From Bacteroidales bacterium (GTDB lineage Bacteria > Bacteroidota > Bacteroidia > Bacteroidales > 4484-276): 64,000 nt of DNA. Under the pieces are notes generated by a model that was given only the letters and a program-made list of their open reading frames with translations, ran no database searches and had not been told where the DNA came from. Below, piece after piece: positions 42,006-51,309 of the stretch. Made by a program: the position numbers and the translations under genes. The stretch covers positions 1 to 64,000 of the forward strand of contig DASRND010000009.1 in assembly GCA_035647615.1 (NCBI GenBank). The letters run 5' to 3'. Position 1 is the first letter of the stretch. Each line of letters begins with the position of its first letter.

Positions 42006-45000
42006 ATGCTCGACCGAATTATCGAATTCTCCATCAAAAACCGACTCATCGTAGGTTTGCTCACTCTGGCGATGGTTGCCTGGGGAATTTATAACTTCAG
42101 CACGCTGGCCATCGACGCGGTGCCCGACATTACCAACAACCAGGTACAGGTGATTACCGTTTCACCATCGCTGGCACCGCAGGAGATAGAGCAATTTATC
42201 AGCTTCCCGGTAGAGATTGCCATGGCCAATATTCAGGACGTTACGGAAATACGCTCCATCTCGCGCTATGGTCTCTCGGTGGTAACCATTGTTTTTAAAG
42301 ATAAAGTGAATTCTTATTTGGCGCGCCAACTGGTGAGTGAGCAGATAAAAATGGCCGAAGGCGACATCCCCGACGGTATGGGCTCCCCCGAAATGATGCC
42401 CGTGACCACCGGCCTTGGCGAAATTTACCAGTATGTACTCGAACCCAAGCCCGGCTATGAAGACATGTATTCGCTCATGGAGATTCGTACCATTCAGGAC
42501 TGGATTGTAAAGCGTTTCCTTTCGGGAATACCGGGAATTGTCGAAATAAGCAGTTTTGGCGGATTGGTAAAACAATACGAAGTAACCATCGACCCGCGCA
42601 CCCTCGTGGGAATGAATTTAACCATTTCTGAAATTTTTGAAGCCCTGGAGCAAAACAACCAAAATACCGGCGGCAGCTACATCGAAAAAGGTCCGAACGC
42701 CTACTATATCCGCGCCGAAGGTTTGGTGAAAAATTTAGACGATATTGGTAACATCCTTGTAAAAAAACAAGGCGGCGTGCCTGTCAAAATAAAAGACGTA
42801 GCCACCGTTCAATTTGGCGCACCACCGCGTTTTGGAGCTATGACCAAGGATGGCAAAGGCGAAGTAGTGGGCGGCATCACCCTGATGCTTAAGGGCGAAA
42901 ATTCAAACCAGGTAGTAAAGAATGTGAAATCACGCATTGAAGAGCTACACAAAATCCTACCCGAAGGCATCACTATCAATCCCTACCTCGACCGCTCCGA
43001 GCTAATCCACAAAACTATCAACACCGTAAGCGAAAACCTCATCCTGGGCGGGCTCATCGTTATCTTTGTGCTGGTGCTGCTGCTGGGCAACCTGCGCGCC
43101 GGCCTTATCGTAGCTTCCGTGATCCCGCTCTCGATGCTATTTGCTTTTTCGATGATGAACCTCTTTGGGGTCTCGGCCAACCTGATGAGCCTGGGGGCTC
43201 TCGACTTTGGGATGATCGTAGATGGCACGGTGATCATCGTCGAGGGCATCATTCACCAATTGCATCGCAACTACAAAGGAAAAATCACCCAGTCGCAGCT
43301 CGACGAGAGCATCTCCCAGGCGGGCCACCGTGTGAGCCGTGCCGCCGTTTTTGGCATAGTCATCATCCTCATCGTCTATCTGCCCATCCTTGCTTTTACA
43401 GGAATCGAAGGTAAGATGTTCAAACCTATGGCGCAAACCGTCAGCTTTGCACTCATTGGCGCTTTACTGCTTTCGTTCACCTATGTTCCCATGATTTCTT
43501 CGTTGGCTTTAAGCAGAAAAGTGAGTCATAAAACCAACATTGCCGACCGCATCATGAATTTTTTCAAACGTATGCACCGGCCCACCTTGGAGGTAGCAAT
43601 GCGCTATAAATTTACGGTAATCCTTTTGGTGGTGGTATTGCTGGCGGTGAGCTTTTATCAGTTCTCGCGGATGGGCGGCGAATTCCTGCCTACCCTCGAA
43701 GAAGGCGACATCGCTGCGCAGATGACACTGCCGCCCGGATCGTCGCTCTCCGAAAGTATTGCTACCAGCACCAAAGCTGAGAAAATCCTTCTTGAGAGGT
43801 TCCCGGAGGTGCAAAGCGTAGTCTCCAAAATAGGAACTGCTGAAATACCCACCGACCCCATGGCGGTAGAAGATGCCGATATCATGATAGTGATGAAACC
43901 AAAGAGCGAATGGGTTTCAGCGGACAACCGCGAAGATCTGATGCAGCTGATGAAACAGGAACTCGACGTTCTGGCCGGCATTTCTTTTGAATTTACGCAG
44001 CCTATCCAATTGCGTTTTAACGAGCTGATGACAGGCGTAAGATCTGATGTTGCTGTAAAAATCTACGGCGAAGAGCTGGATATTCTCTATGAAAAAGCAA
44101 ATCAGGCTGCCGCTATCATCGATAAGATTGCCGGAGCCGGCGATGTGCGCGTAGAGCATATTGTAGGCCTGCCACAAATCGTGGTGAACTACGATTATGA
44201 CAAGCTGGCGCTTTACGATGTAAACATCAAAGAAGTGAACAAGATTATCCGTGCAGCTTTTGCCGGCGAGGCCGCCGGAGTTGTCTTTGAGGGTGAACGG
44301 CGTTTTGAGCTGGTGGTGCGCCTCGCCGAAAACTACCGAACCAACCAGAACAGTCTGCAAAATCTGCGTATAAACCGACCGGGTCAGAAGTTGGTGCTGC
44401 TGAGTCAGGTGGCCGATATTTCGTTTAAAGAAGGCCCCATGCAAATCTCGCGCGACGACACCAAACGCCGTATTGTTGTCGGCATCAATGTGCGCAACCG
44501 TGATGTGGAGTCGTTTGTGAAGGAAATGGACGAGCGCCTTTCGGCAAATCTCACACTGCCTGCCGGCTACTACTTAACTTATGGCGGCTCTTTCGAGAAC
44601 CTGCGTGCCGCCCAGCGCTCTTCCGGCGTAGCTGTTCCCGTGGCGCTTGCGCTGATATTTATACTGCTCTATTTTGCTTTCCATTCGGTGAAGCAATCGT
44701 TGATGGTATTTACAGCCATTCCGCTGGCAGCCGTTGGCGGAATCTGGGCGCTCTACCTTCGCGACATGCCTTTTAGCATCTCCGGTGGCGTCGGGTTTAT
44801 TGCGCTCTTTGGCGTTGCTGTTCTCGATGGCATCGTGTTGATTTCCTATTATAACCAACTCGAAAAAGAAGGCATCACCGACATTTACGAACGTGTTCGC
44901 GTTGGTACCGCCGACCGGTTGCGTCCGGTGCTGATGACCTCTTTTGTGGCGGCGCTGGGCTTTTTACCCATGGCCATCTCCACCGCTGCCGGCGCCGAGG

Positions 45001-46334
45001 TGCAGCGTCCGCTAGCAACGGTGGTCATTGGTGGTATCACTTCTGCCACTTTCCTCACGCTGGTAGTGCTGCCGATTTTGTATCTTATTTTTAATGAAAA
45101 AATTAAAATATCGTTTAAGCGTAAAATGAAAATACCCTTGTGGCTTTTACTGTTGATTATTCCCGCTGCACTCTCAGCACAAAATCAGGAGCGCCCGCAA
45201 ACCCTTTCGCTGCAACAGGCGCTGCAGATGGCCGTCGAAAATAATTACGAACTCAAAAATGCGCGCATCAATGTGGAGATTGCCGACAAGTTGCGCAAAA
45301 CGGCTTTCGACCTGCCCGCTCCCGAAGCTACTTACGAATGGGGACAAATCAACTCGGCACTCAGCGACCGGCACCTCAGCATCAGTCAGTCGGTAGCTTT
45401 TCCTACCGTTTATATCAGCCGCAGCAAACTGCAAAAACGCAATCTGCTGATGCGCCAAAGCGAATTTGTGGTTACCGAAGCAGCCATTTTACGACAGATC
45501 AAAACATTGTACATCCAATGGATGACGGCTTACGCCAAACACCAACTGACGCAGCAGGAAGAAAGTATTTACAGGGATTTCACCAGGGCGGTGCAGCTCC
45601 GCTACCAAACCGGGGAAGTGCCGTTGCTCACGCAATCGGTAGCTGAAACACAAGCGCTGTCCATCGAAAATAAGATGTACACCAACCTGATGGCGCAAAA
45701 CGAATACGAGCAAATGCTCAAAAACTTATTGGGAATCAGCGGAAGCTATGTTCCGGGGCAACAAATGCTAAAGCTGCCGGCGCCGGCATTGCCTGCTGAA
45801 ATTACCGAAAACAGCGCCCCTTCGCTTGCTTATCTGCAAACCAAAAGCAACCTGATGGAAGCGGCGCTTAGCGTAGAGCGCAACAAATATTTTCCGGCTT
45901 TCAACGTGGGATATTTCAACCAAACCATCGACGAAACCACCGGTTTCGATGGTTGGCAGGTGGGTGTGAGCGTGCCGCTGTGGTTCTGGCCGCAGCAGGC
46001 GCAGGTGCAGGTGGCCAAATTGCAGCAACAGCAGGTGATAGCGGAACTCGATTTCCAACGGACACGCCTCAACAGCGAGCTGCACCGACTGGCCAACCAG
46101 CTAATACTTGTGCAGCAGATGGTGGACAGATTCGAAGCGCAAGCTCTCGCAAAAGCCGACCAGATACTCACCGACAGCCAAACCAGCCTTATGGCCGGCG
46201 AAATGACCTATTTTGAATTTGTGATGAGCATCTCACACGCTTATCAAATCAAATATGATTATCTGGAGCTGCTTGCCAATTACAACCTCACCATCATCCA
46301 ACTTGAAGAAATCATCAATGCCAACAACAACTAA
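42006..46334 (+). CDS. CusA/CzcA-type heavy-metal RND efflux pump fused to a TolC-like outer-membrane factor
   Basis: A 1442-residue fusion. Residues 1-1035 are a heavy-metal-efflux RND pump (MLDRIIEFSIKNRLIVG, TM4 GALDFGMIVDGTVIIVEG near residue 400, and a periplasmic porter domain). Residues 1041-1442 are a TolC-like outer-membrane factor (SLQQALQMAVENNYELKNAR, four helix-hairpin repeats). The junction MKIPLWLLLLIIPAALSAQ at 1041-1059 reads like a complete signal peptide with a cleavage site after SAQ, so it may be a 13th helix that returns the chain to the periplasm, or an internal translation start. Fusions of this kind occur in Bacteroidota. With the adjacent adaptor it expels monovalent or divalent metal ions; the metal is not certain. 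Confidence 0.9.
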   Translation: MLDRIIEFSIKNRLIVGLLTLAMVAWGIYNFSTLAIDAVPDITNNQVQVITVSPSLAPQEIEQFISFPVEIAMANIQDVTEIRSISRYGLSVVTIVFKDKVNSYLARQLVSEQIKMAEGDIPDGMGSPEMMPVTTGLGEIYQYVLEPKPGYEDMYSLMEIRTIQDWIVKRFLSGIPGIVEISSFGGLVKQYEVTIDPRTLVGMNLTISEIFEALEQNNQNTGGSYIEKGPNAYYIRAEGLVKNLDDIGNILVKKQGGVPVKIKDVATVQFGAPPRFGAMTKDGKGEVVGGITLMLKGENSNQVVKNVKSRIEELHKILPEGITINPYLDRSELIHKTINTVSENLILGGLIVIFVLVLLLGNLRAGLIVASVIPLSMLFAFSMMNLFGVSANLMSLGALDFGMIVDGTVIIVEGIIHQLHRNYKGKITQSQLDESISQAGHRVSRAAVFGIVIILIVYLPILAFTGIEGKMFKPMAQTVSFALIGALLLSFTYVPMISSLALSRKVSHKTNIADRIMNFFKRMHRPTLEVAMRYKFTVILLVVVLLAVSFYQFSRMGGEFLPTLEEGDIAAQMTLPPGSSLSESIATSTKAEKILLERFPEVQSVVSKIGTAEIPTDPMAVEDADIMIVMKPKSEWVSADNREDLMQLMKQELDVLAGISFEFTQPIQLRFNELMTGVRSDVAVKIYGEELDILYEKANQAAAIIDKIAGAGDVRVEHIVGLPQIVVNYDYDKLALYDVNIKEVNKIIRAAFAGEAAGVVFEGERRFELVVRLAENYRTNQNSLQNLRINRPGQKLVLLSQVADISFKEGPMQISRDDTKRRIVVGINVRNRDVESFVKEMDERLSANLTLPAGYYLTYGGSFENLRAAQRSSGVAVPVALALIFILLYFAFHSVKQSLMVFTAIPLAAVGGIWALYLRDMPFSISGGVGFIALFGVAVLDGIVLISYYNQLEKEGITDIYERVRVGTADRLRPVLMTSFVAALGFLPMAISTAAGAEVQRPLATVVIGGITSATFLTLVVLPILYLIFNEKIKISFKRKMKIPLWLLLLIIPAALSAQNQERPQTLSLQQALQMAVENNYELKNARINVEIADKLRKTAFDLPAPEATYEWGQINSALSDRHLSISQSVAFPTVYISRSKLQKRNLLMRQSEFVVTEAAILRQIKTLYIQWMTAYAKHQLTQQEESIYRDFTRAVQLRYQTGEVPLLTQSVAETQALSIENKMYTNLMAQNEYEQMLKNLLGISGSYVPGQQMLKLPAPALPAEITENSAPSLAYLQTKSNLMEAALSVERNKYFPAFNVGYFNQTIDETTGFDGWQVGVSVPLWFWPQQAQVQVAKLQQQQVIAELDFQRTRLNSELHRLANQLILVQQMVDRFEAQALAKADQILTDSQTSLMAGEMTYFEFVMSISHAYQIKYDYLELLANYNLTIIQLEEIINANNN

Positions 46335-46337
46335 ATC

Positions 46338-47549
46338 ATGAGATTAAAATCTATCTTCATAAAAGTCAGCAGCCGGCAGTTTTTTTTATTAATAAAAAAG
46401 AACAATACGATTCTGCTATTTATGCTGCTGCTTCTGATAGCCAGCTGCGGTTCGGAGCCGGAACCCACCGAAAATAATGTACCGGAGGGCATCGATGGAA
46501 AAACAATGCTCACGCAGCAGCAGATGGAGCTGGCGGGTTTCGAGTTTGGTTCGATTGAAAAGGTTTTGCTTTCGGGCGATGTGAATGCCCGCGGTGTATT
46601 GGCGCTGCCACCAGAATCCCATGCGTTGATAAGTCCGCTAACAGGAGGCGTGGTTACCTCTATAGAAGTTACGCTGGGGCAAATCGTCAGCAAAGGACAG
46701 CCGTTGTGTTACCTCACACATCCCAACCTGATCAATCTTCAGCAGGAATATCTCATCAATGAGCAGCAATTGCGATTTCTCGAAAATGAATATGAGCGGC
46801 AACGAAAACTCTACGACGAAAAAGTAAGCTCCGAAAAGAAGTTTCTGCAAACACAAACGGATTTTGAAACCGCCAAAGGCCGCTCACGCGCCATGTCGAT
46901 TATTCTGGCGCAGATGGGTCTGGATGCCAAAACCATCACTGCCGACAATATGTATAGCCGTGTTCCGGTGGTATCGCCCATCCGGGGTATCGTAAACGAC
47001 ATCATGGCCAGCATTGGCAAAAACGTTTCGGAAAACGAGCTGCTCTTTGAGGTATCGTGCCGCAAGAAGCTGTTGGTAGAGCTGGAGGTTTTTGAGAAAG
47101 ACATTATGAAAATACAAGAAGGACAGCGGGTGAGTTTCAATTTATCGAACATAGATGCTACCGAACATGAGGCAGTGGTCATTTCGCGTGGCGCGTCGGT
47201 GCAGCAAGCCGGGCGTGTAGTGCTGGTGAGGGCAAGTTTCGAAAATAGCAACGAAAGCCTGCTGCCGGGTATGTTCGTAGCCTCCAAAATACACACCGGC
47301 GAGGAGCTTTTCGATGCGCTGCCCGAAGGCGCTATTATGAATAGTAGTAGCGTTAATCCATATATCTTCTACACCACCACACCGGAGGGCAGCGAGCAAA
47401 TGTTTTTCGATCGCGCCGCCATCACTACCGGATATGCCGAAGATGGCTTTGTTAGCGTAAAACTGGCGAAGCCTCTGCCTGCCGGCGCACGCGTCGTTAC
47501 CACAGGCGGATATTACATTAATGCGCGGCAATTGCAGTCAGCAGAATAG
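46338..47549 (+). CDS. CusB-like periplasmic adaptor (membrane fusion protein) of the RND efflux system
   Basis: A 403-residue lipoprotein-type adaptor with LLLLIASC lipobox (Cys37), starting three bases after the RND-TolC gene. It has the barrel-sandwich hybrid lipoyl halves (GGVVTSIEVTLGQIVSKGQPLC early and SPIRGIVNDIMASIGKNVSENEL later) flanking an alpha-hairpin (NLQQEYLINEQQLRFLENEYERQ), then a beta-barrel domain. It links pump to outer-membrane factor and may hand over metal. No metal-chaperone Met/His motif in the N-terminus is obvious. Order pump-then-adaptor in one operon supports a single export unit. Confidence 0.9.
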   Translation: MRLKSIFIKVSSRQFFLLIKKNNTILLFMLLLLIASCGSEPEPTENNVPEGIDGKTMLTQQQMELAGFEFGSIEKVLLSGDVNARGVLALPPESHALISPLTGGVVTSIEVTLGQIVSKGQPLCYLTHPNLINLQQEYLINEQQLRFLENEYERQRKLYDEKVSSEKKFLQTQTDFETAKGRSRAMSIILAQMGLDAKTITADNMYSRVPVVSPIRGIVNDIMASIGKNVSENELLFEVSCRKKLLVELEVFEKDIMKIQEGQRVSFNLSNIDATEHEAVVISRGASVQQAGRVVLVRASFENSNESLLPGMFVASKIHTGEELFDALPEGAIMNSSSVNPYIFYTTTPEGSEQMFFDRAAITTGYAEDGFVSVKLAKPLPAGARVVTTGGYYINARQLQSAE

Positions 47550-47676
47550 AACGATTTTTCTTCTGGCGAAAACTTTATACAAAAAAAATAGAAAACCATA
47601 CACTTTTTCGGCTCATCGGGCATTCATGTTAAGTCATTGAAATCAATCTTGCTTAAAATTTATTAGAAATCATACA

Positions 47677-48465
47677 ATGAAAAAACTGCTCTTTACTTTT
47701 GCAATATTTCTGGCCATGCAGCCTTTGTTTTCACAGATCACTCCTGCAGGCCAGTACAACCATTCGGGAACCTATGTGTGGCTTGCCAACTCCGGAACCA
47801 AGTTTTATGTGATGGACGTAATCGCCAACCAGGCACGCATCTATAATCTAAACCAGAGCCTTTGGAAAACCATCAATCTGACGGTGCCTGCCAATCATTA
47901 TCTTTACGACATCCGCTACCCTGCGGAAGGATTGTTTACCAACGGCAGCGAGGTGGCTCTCTGCTACATTTATTACACCTATGACGAAGTGAATCAATAT
48001 TATACTTACACCACTAAAATCGTTACCGAAACCGGGTCGCAGTTGCTGAGCATCCCCGGCGCGCAGTATGTGTATGTGTATGATCTCGGTGAGCCAGGCG
48101 TGAAGATGATTGCCTATATTTACGACTATTCGGTGTATCCCTACACTATGCAAACCAACTTGTATGATCTTCCGGGCAGCTATGTTCCGGTGGGAGAGCA
48201 TCAGCCCCTGGGGCAGCCTTTTGCCGAAGCCTTTCCCAACCCGGCTACCGATTACGCCATCGTGCCGTGCAAGCTGCCCGAAGGCATCAGCAGTGCTGTT
48301 TTAAAACTTCAGGACGAAGCTGGCAGGATGATTATTGAACTTCCGGTGAATGCCGGCGCCAACCATGTGCAGATAAACACCGCACAACTGCCATCCGGAA
48401 TTTATTTCTACAGCATCGTTACCGAAGGTTACAATACACCCGCCCGAAAGCTGGTGGTGAAATAA
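47677..48465 (+). CDS. Secreted protein of unknown function with T9SS sorting domain
   Basis: A 262-residue protein with signal peptide (1-20, ending PLFSQ). The body (about 25-165) has six or so WLANSGTKFYVMD / ARIYNLNQSLWK-type beta motifs and no recognisable domain; it may be a small beta-propeller fragment. The C-terminal 75 residues are a type A T9SS sorting domain (AFPNPATDYAIV...GIYFYSIVTEG). It lies between the efflux operon and the PqqD-like operon, on the same strand, with 127 and 56 bases of flanking gap. Whether it belongs to either unit cannot be told. Confidence 0.75.
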   Translation: MKKLLFTFAIFLAMQPLFSQITPAGQYNHSGTYVWLANSGTKFYVMDVIANQARIYNLNQSLWKTINLTVPANHYLYDIRYPAEGLFTNGSEVALCYIYYTYDEVNQYYTYTTKIVTETGSQLLSIPGAQYVYVYDLGEPGVKMIAYIYDYSVYPYTMQTNLYDLPGSYVPVGEHQPLGQPFAEAFPNPATDYAIVPCKLPEGISSAVLKLQDEAGRMIIELPVNAGANHVQINTAQLPSGIYFYSIVTEGYNTPARKLVVK

Positions 48466-48521
48466 ATTCAATGATAAATTTTGAATTTTTAGATTTAATG
48501 AAACATTAAAATAATTGCATC

Positions 48522-48770
48522 ATGATAAAGATTAAAAATAATGTGGCCGTAAGCGATTCGGGATTTATTTTCAATCCCGACACCGGCGAATCCTTTACAG
48601 TAAATCCGATCGGGGTGGAAATAATAAAACTGCTCAAAGAGGGCAAAAATGTAGAGGCAATCACTGCTGATCTGCACGCGCGATATGCCACTGATGTCCA
48701 GACGCTCGAAAAGGATGCAGAGGATTTTTTAGGTTTATTAAAAAACTTCTCGATAGCAGACAATGAATAA
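48522..48770 (+). CDS. PqqD-like small protein (RRE-type fold)
   Basis: An 82-residue protein with the PqqD pattern: a beta-rich start (VAVSDSGFIFNPDTGESFTVN), then NPIGVEIIKLLKEGKNVEAITADL and a C-terminal helix with DVQTLEKDAEDFLGLLKNF. PqqD-like proteins are peptide-recognition elements in RiPP pathways, binding leader peptides for modifying enzymes. No pqqA, pqqC or pqqE is nearby and no precursor peptide is seen in the 56-base gap upstream. The gene overlaps the ATP-grasp gene by eight bases (48763-48770), implying equal expression. It ends SIADNE, so the chain finishes in Glu; this is noted for a carrier-protein hypothesis. First gene of a six-gene unit. Confidence 0.8.
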   Translation: MIKIKNNVAVSDSGFIFNPDTGESFTVNPIGVEIIKLLKEGKNVEAITADLHARYATDVQTLEKDAEDFLGLLKNFSIADNE

Positions 48771-49812
48771 AAAACCCAAGCTAACCATAGCTGTATCGGC
48801 GCTCAACGCCATCGACAGCCCCGGGCCAGGCGTGGCGGTAATACGCGCATTGCGTGAAGCCGAGAGCTTCGACGTGCGCATCATTGGGCTAGCTTATGAG
48901 TCGCTGGAGCCAGGCCTCTACATGCACGATCTGGTGGACAAAACCTATCAGATTCCCTATCCCTCTTCGGGCATCGAAACCATCCTGGAGCGCCTCGAAT
49001 ACATACATGCGCAGGAGAAACTCGACGTAATCATTCCCAACTTCGATGCTGAGCTTTATCCCTACATCCGCCTCGAAGCGCAACTCAAAGAGCGCGGCAT
49101 CCACATGTGCCTGCCCACGATGGAGCAGTTTGAAGAACGTCACAAAACAAACCTGCCGGAGTTTGGTGAGAAATATGGACTGCTGGTGCCCAAGAGCAAG
49201 GTTATTAACGACATTAGCGAGATTTACAAACTTAGCAGCGAATTCGATTATCCGCTGCTGGTCAAAGGCCGCTACTACGATGCCTACGTGGCTTACAACC
49301 AGGATCAGGTAAAGACATTTTTCCACCGCATCACCGCCAAGTGGGGATTGCCCGTGATCATTCAGGAGTTTGTACACGGCATCGAATTCAACGTTACCGG
49401 GCTGGGCGACGGAACTGGACGAACGGTTTCGGCAGTGCCCATGCGCAAGCAATACATCACCGACAAGGGCAAAGCCTGGGGCGGCATCTCCATCTCCGAT
49501 AAACGCATGCTCGCGCTCACCGACAAGTTTATCAGCGGTACCAAATGGAAAGGCGGCTTTGAGCTGGAGCTGATGAAAAACAAGGACAACGACTTTTATG
49601 TGCTCGAGATCAACCCGCGCATCCCTGCCTGGATTTATCTGGCTGTGGGCGTGGGGCACAACATCCCCGAAGCGCTGGTGAAGCTGGCTATGGGGCAAAA
49701 GGTGGAGCCTTTGGGCGAATATGCCGTAGGTAAAATGTTTATCCGCTATGCCTGGGATATGATCGTGGACATGGAGGAATTTCAAACCATCTCCACCACC
49801 GGCGAACTTTAG
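48763..49812 (+). CDS. ATP-grasp ligase (CarB/PylC-like)
   Basis: A 349-residue ATP-grasp protein. The N-terminal part (about 1-110) is a Rossmann-like pre-ATP-grasp domain (LTIAVSALNAIDSPGPGVAVIRALREAE). The ATP-binding core has YPLLVKGRYYDAYVAYN, VIIQEFVHGIEFNVTGLGDG and the metal-binding FYVLEINPRIPAWI (E-x-N). Such enzymes join a carboxylate to an amine or thiol through an acyl phosphate. It overlaps the PqqD-like gene and is followed after 41 bases by a DAP-decarboxylase-like gene, so the ligated group is probably an amino acid or amine. The partner protein may be the PqqD-like chain. Substrates are unknown. Confidence 0.85.
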   Translation: MNKKPKLTIAVSALNAIDSPGPGVAVIRALREAESFDVRIIGLAYESLEPGLYMHDLVDKTYQIPYPSSGIETILERLEYIHAQEKLDVIIPNFDAELYPYIRLEAQLKERGIHMCLPTMEQFEERHKTNLPEFGEKYGLLVPKSKVINDISEIYKLSSEFDYPLLVKGRYYDAYVAYNQDQVKTFFHRITAKWGLPVIIQEFVHGIEFNVTGLGDGTGRTVSAVPMRKQYITDKGKAWGGISISDKRMLALTDKFISGTKWKGGFELELMKNKDNDFYVLEINPRIPAWIYLAVGVGHNIPEALVKLAMGQKVEPLGEYAVGKMFIRYAWDMIVDMEEFQTISTTGEL

Positions 49813-49853
49813 TTTTTAGTTATTAATAAAGAAATCAAAACCAAAATACAACA

Positions 49854-51212
49854 ATGGAAAAGCAACGATACGAACGCCCGCTGATAAAAAGAGTAGAAAA
49901 CGACATGCCCAACAAGTTTGGAATGAAACCCAAAAATTTTCCCAAAACCAGTATCGATGGCGTGAAGGTGCAGGATCTGATAGAAAAATACGGATCGCCA
50001 CTCTTTGTGCTCTCCGAAAGCACCATCCGCAATACATACCGCCGCGCGCTAAAGGCTTTTAAAAACCGCTATCCGCGCGTACAGTTTGCCTGGTCGTACA
50101 AAACCAACTATCTGGATGCGGTGTGTAAAATATTCCACCAGGAAGGCTCCTGGGCCGAAGTGGTTTCGGGATTTGAATACGACAAAGCTTTGCGCAATGG
50201 CGTTTCAGGCAAACACATCATCTTCAACGGCCCCGACAAAACGGAGGATGATCTGAAGAAAGCAATCCAAAATGAGTCGCTCATCCACATCGATCATCTC
50301 GACGAGCTTTACACAATCATAAGCCTGACCGAAGAGATGGATAAAAAACCACGCGTAGCCATCCGTGTAAACATGGACACGGGCATTTATCCGATTTGGG
50401 ATCGTTTTGGTTTCAATTACGAAAATGGCCAGGCGTGGGATGTTATCAACAAAATCATGGCATCGGGCAAAATGGAGCTGGTGGGCTTGCATTGCCACAT
50501 AGGCACTTTTATGCTCACCACCAAAGCTTATGGAGTAGCCGTCAACAAACTTAGCGATCTGGCGCTGGGGATTCAAAAGAAATACAATCACCAGATAAAA
50601 TACATCGACCTCGGTGGCGGTTTCCCGTCGCGCAATACGCTGAAAGGCTCGTACCTGCCCGGGCAGGACGTAAATCCCAACATCGACGACTTTGCCGAAG
50701 AGATTTCCTCGGCACTGCTGCGCGCTAATTTCCCGCCCGACAACCTGCCGCTGCTCATCCTCGAAACCGGCCGCGCCCTGATCGACGAAGCCGGATTCAT
50801 CCTCGGAACCGTGCTCTCCAACAAAAGAAGCGCAATCGGCAAACGCACCACCATCATCGATATCGGCGTCAACCTCTTGTTCACCTCCCTATGGTACGAC
50901 CATAAGATTTCGCCTGCACAGGAATTTACGCACTTTTCGGAATACACCACCGTGTATGGGCCACTCTGCATGAACATCGATGTAATTCGTGACAACGCAC
51001 TGCTGCCGCTGCTCAACAAAGGCGACCATTTTGTAATCCATCAGGTGGGCGCCTACAACATGACGCAGTGGATGCAGTTTATCACGCTGCGGCCGCGCAT
51101 CGTGCTCATCGATCAGGAAAGCAACGTGCACGTAATCCGCCAGGCTGAAACGCTCGACAACTTTATCCACATGGAAAATACGCCCGAACATCTCAAAACT
51201 TTTGAACTTTAA
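49854..51212 (+). CDS. PLP-dependent decarboxylase-like enzyme (fold-type III, diaminopimelate/ornithine decarboxylase family)
   Basis: A 452-residue enzyme with alanine-racemase-like N-terminal TIM barrel and C-terminal beta domain. The PLP lysine is in FAWSYKTNYLDAV; VGLHCHIG and IDLGGGFPSR bind PLP phosphate; ETGRALIDEAG follows. In DAP decarboxylases the second active-site segment reads GPxCESxD; here it is GPLCMNIDVI, with the Cys kept but the Glu replaced by Met. That Glu binds the distal amine of diaminopimelate, so the substrate is likely different. The first 30 residues are an extension. It lies 41 bases downstream of the ATP-grasp gene. Genuine lysA elsewhere would settle that this is not the lysine enzyme. 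Confidence 0.85.
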   Translation: MEKQRYERPLIKRVENDMPNKFGMKPKNFPKTSIDGVKVQDLIEKYGSPLFVLSESTIRNTYRRALKAFKNRYPRVQFAWSYKTNYLDAVCKIFHQEGSWAEVVSGFEYDKALRNGVSGKHIIFNGPDKTEDDLKKAIQNESLIHIDHLDELYTIISLTEEMDKKPRVAIRVNMDTGIYPIWDRFGFNYENGQAWDVINKIMASGKMELVGLHCHIGTFMLTTKAYGVAVNKLSDLALGIQKKYNHQIKYIDLGGGFPSRNTLKGSYLPGQDVNPNIDDFAEEISSALLRANFPPDNLPLLILETGRALIDEAGFILGTVLSNKRSAIGKRTTIIDIGVNLLFTSLWYDHKISPAQEFTHFSEYTTVYGPLCMNIDVIRDNALLPLLNKGDHFVIHQVGAYNMTQWMQFITLRPRIVLIDQESNVHVIRQAETLDNFIHMENTPEHLKTFEL

Positions 51213-51309
51213 ACCATTCATTTTTCGCTTTCGCTAAATAATTGTTCAGGGCAATTTTTACGGTCGAAAGCTAAAGCAAACACCACAAAATATCAACAAG
51301 CAGAACCAG

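Noticed and set aside
48522..51212. PQQ biosynthesis cluster (because of PqqD)
   Set aside because: No PqqA precursor, PqqC or radical-SAM PqqE is present; only the PqqD-like fold is shared.
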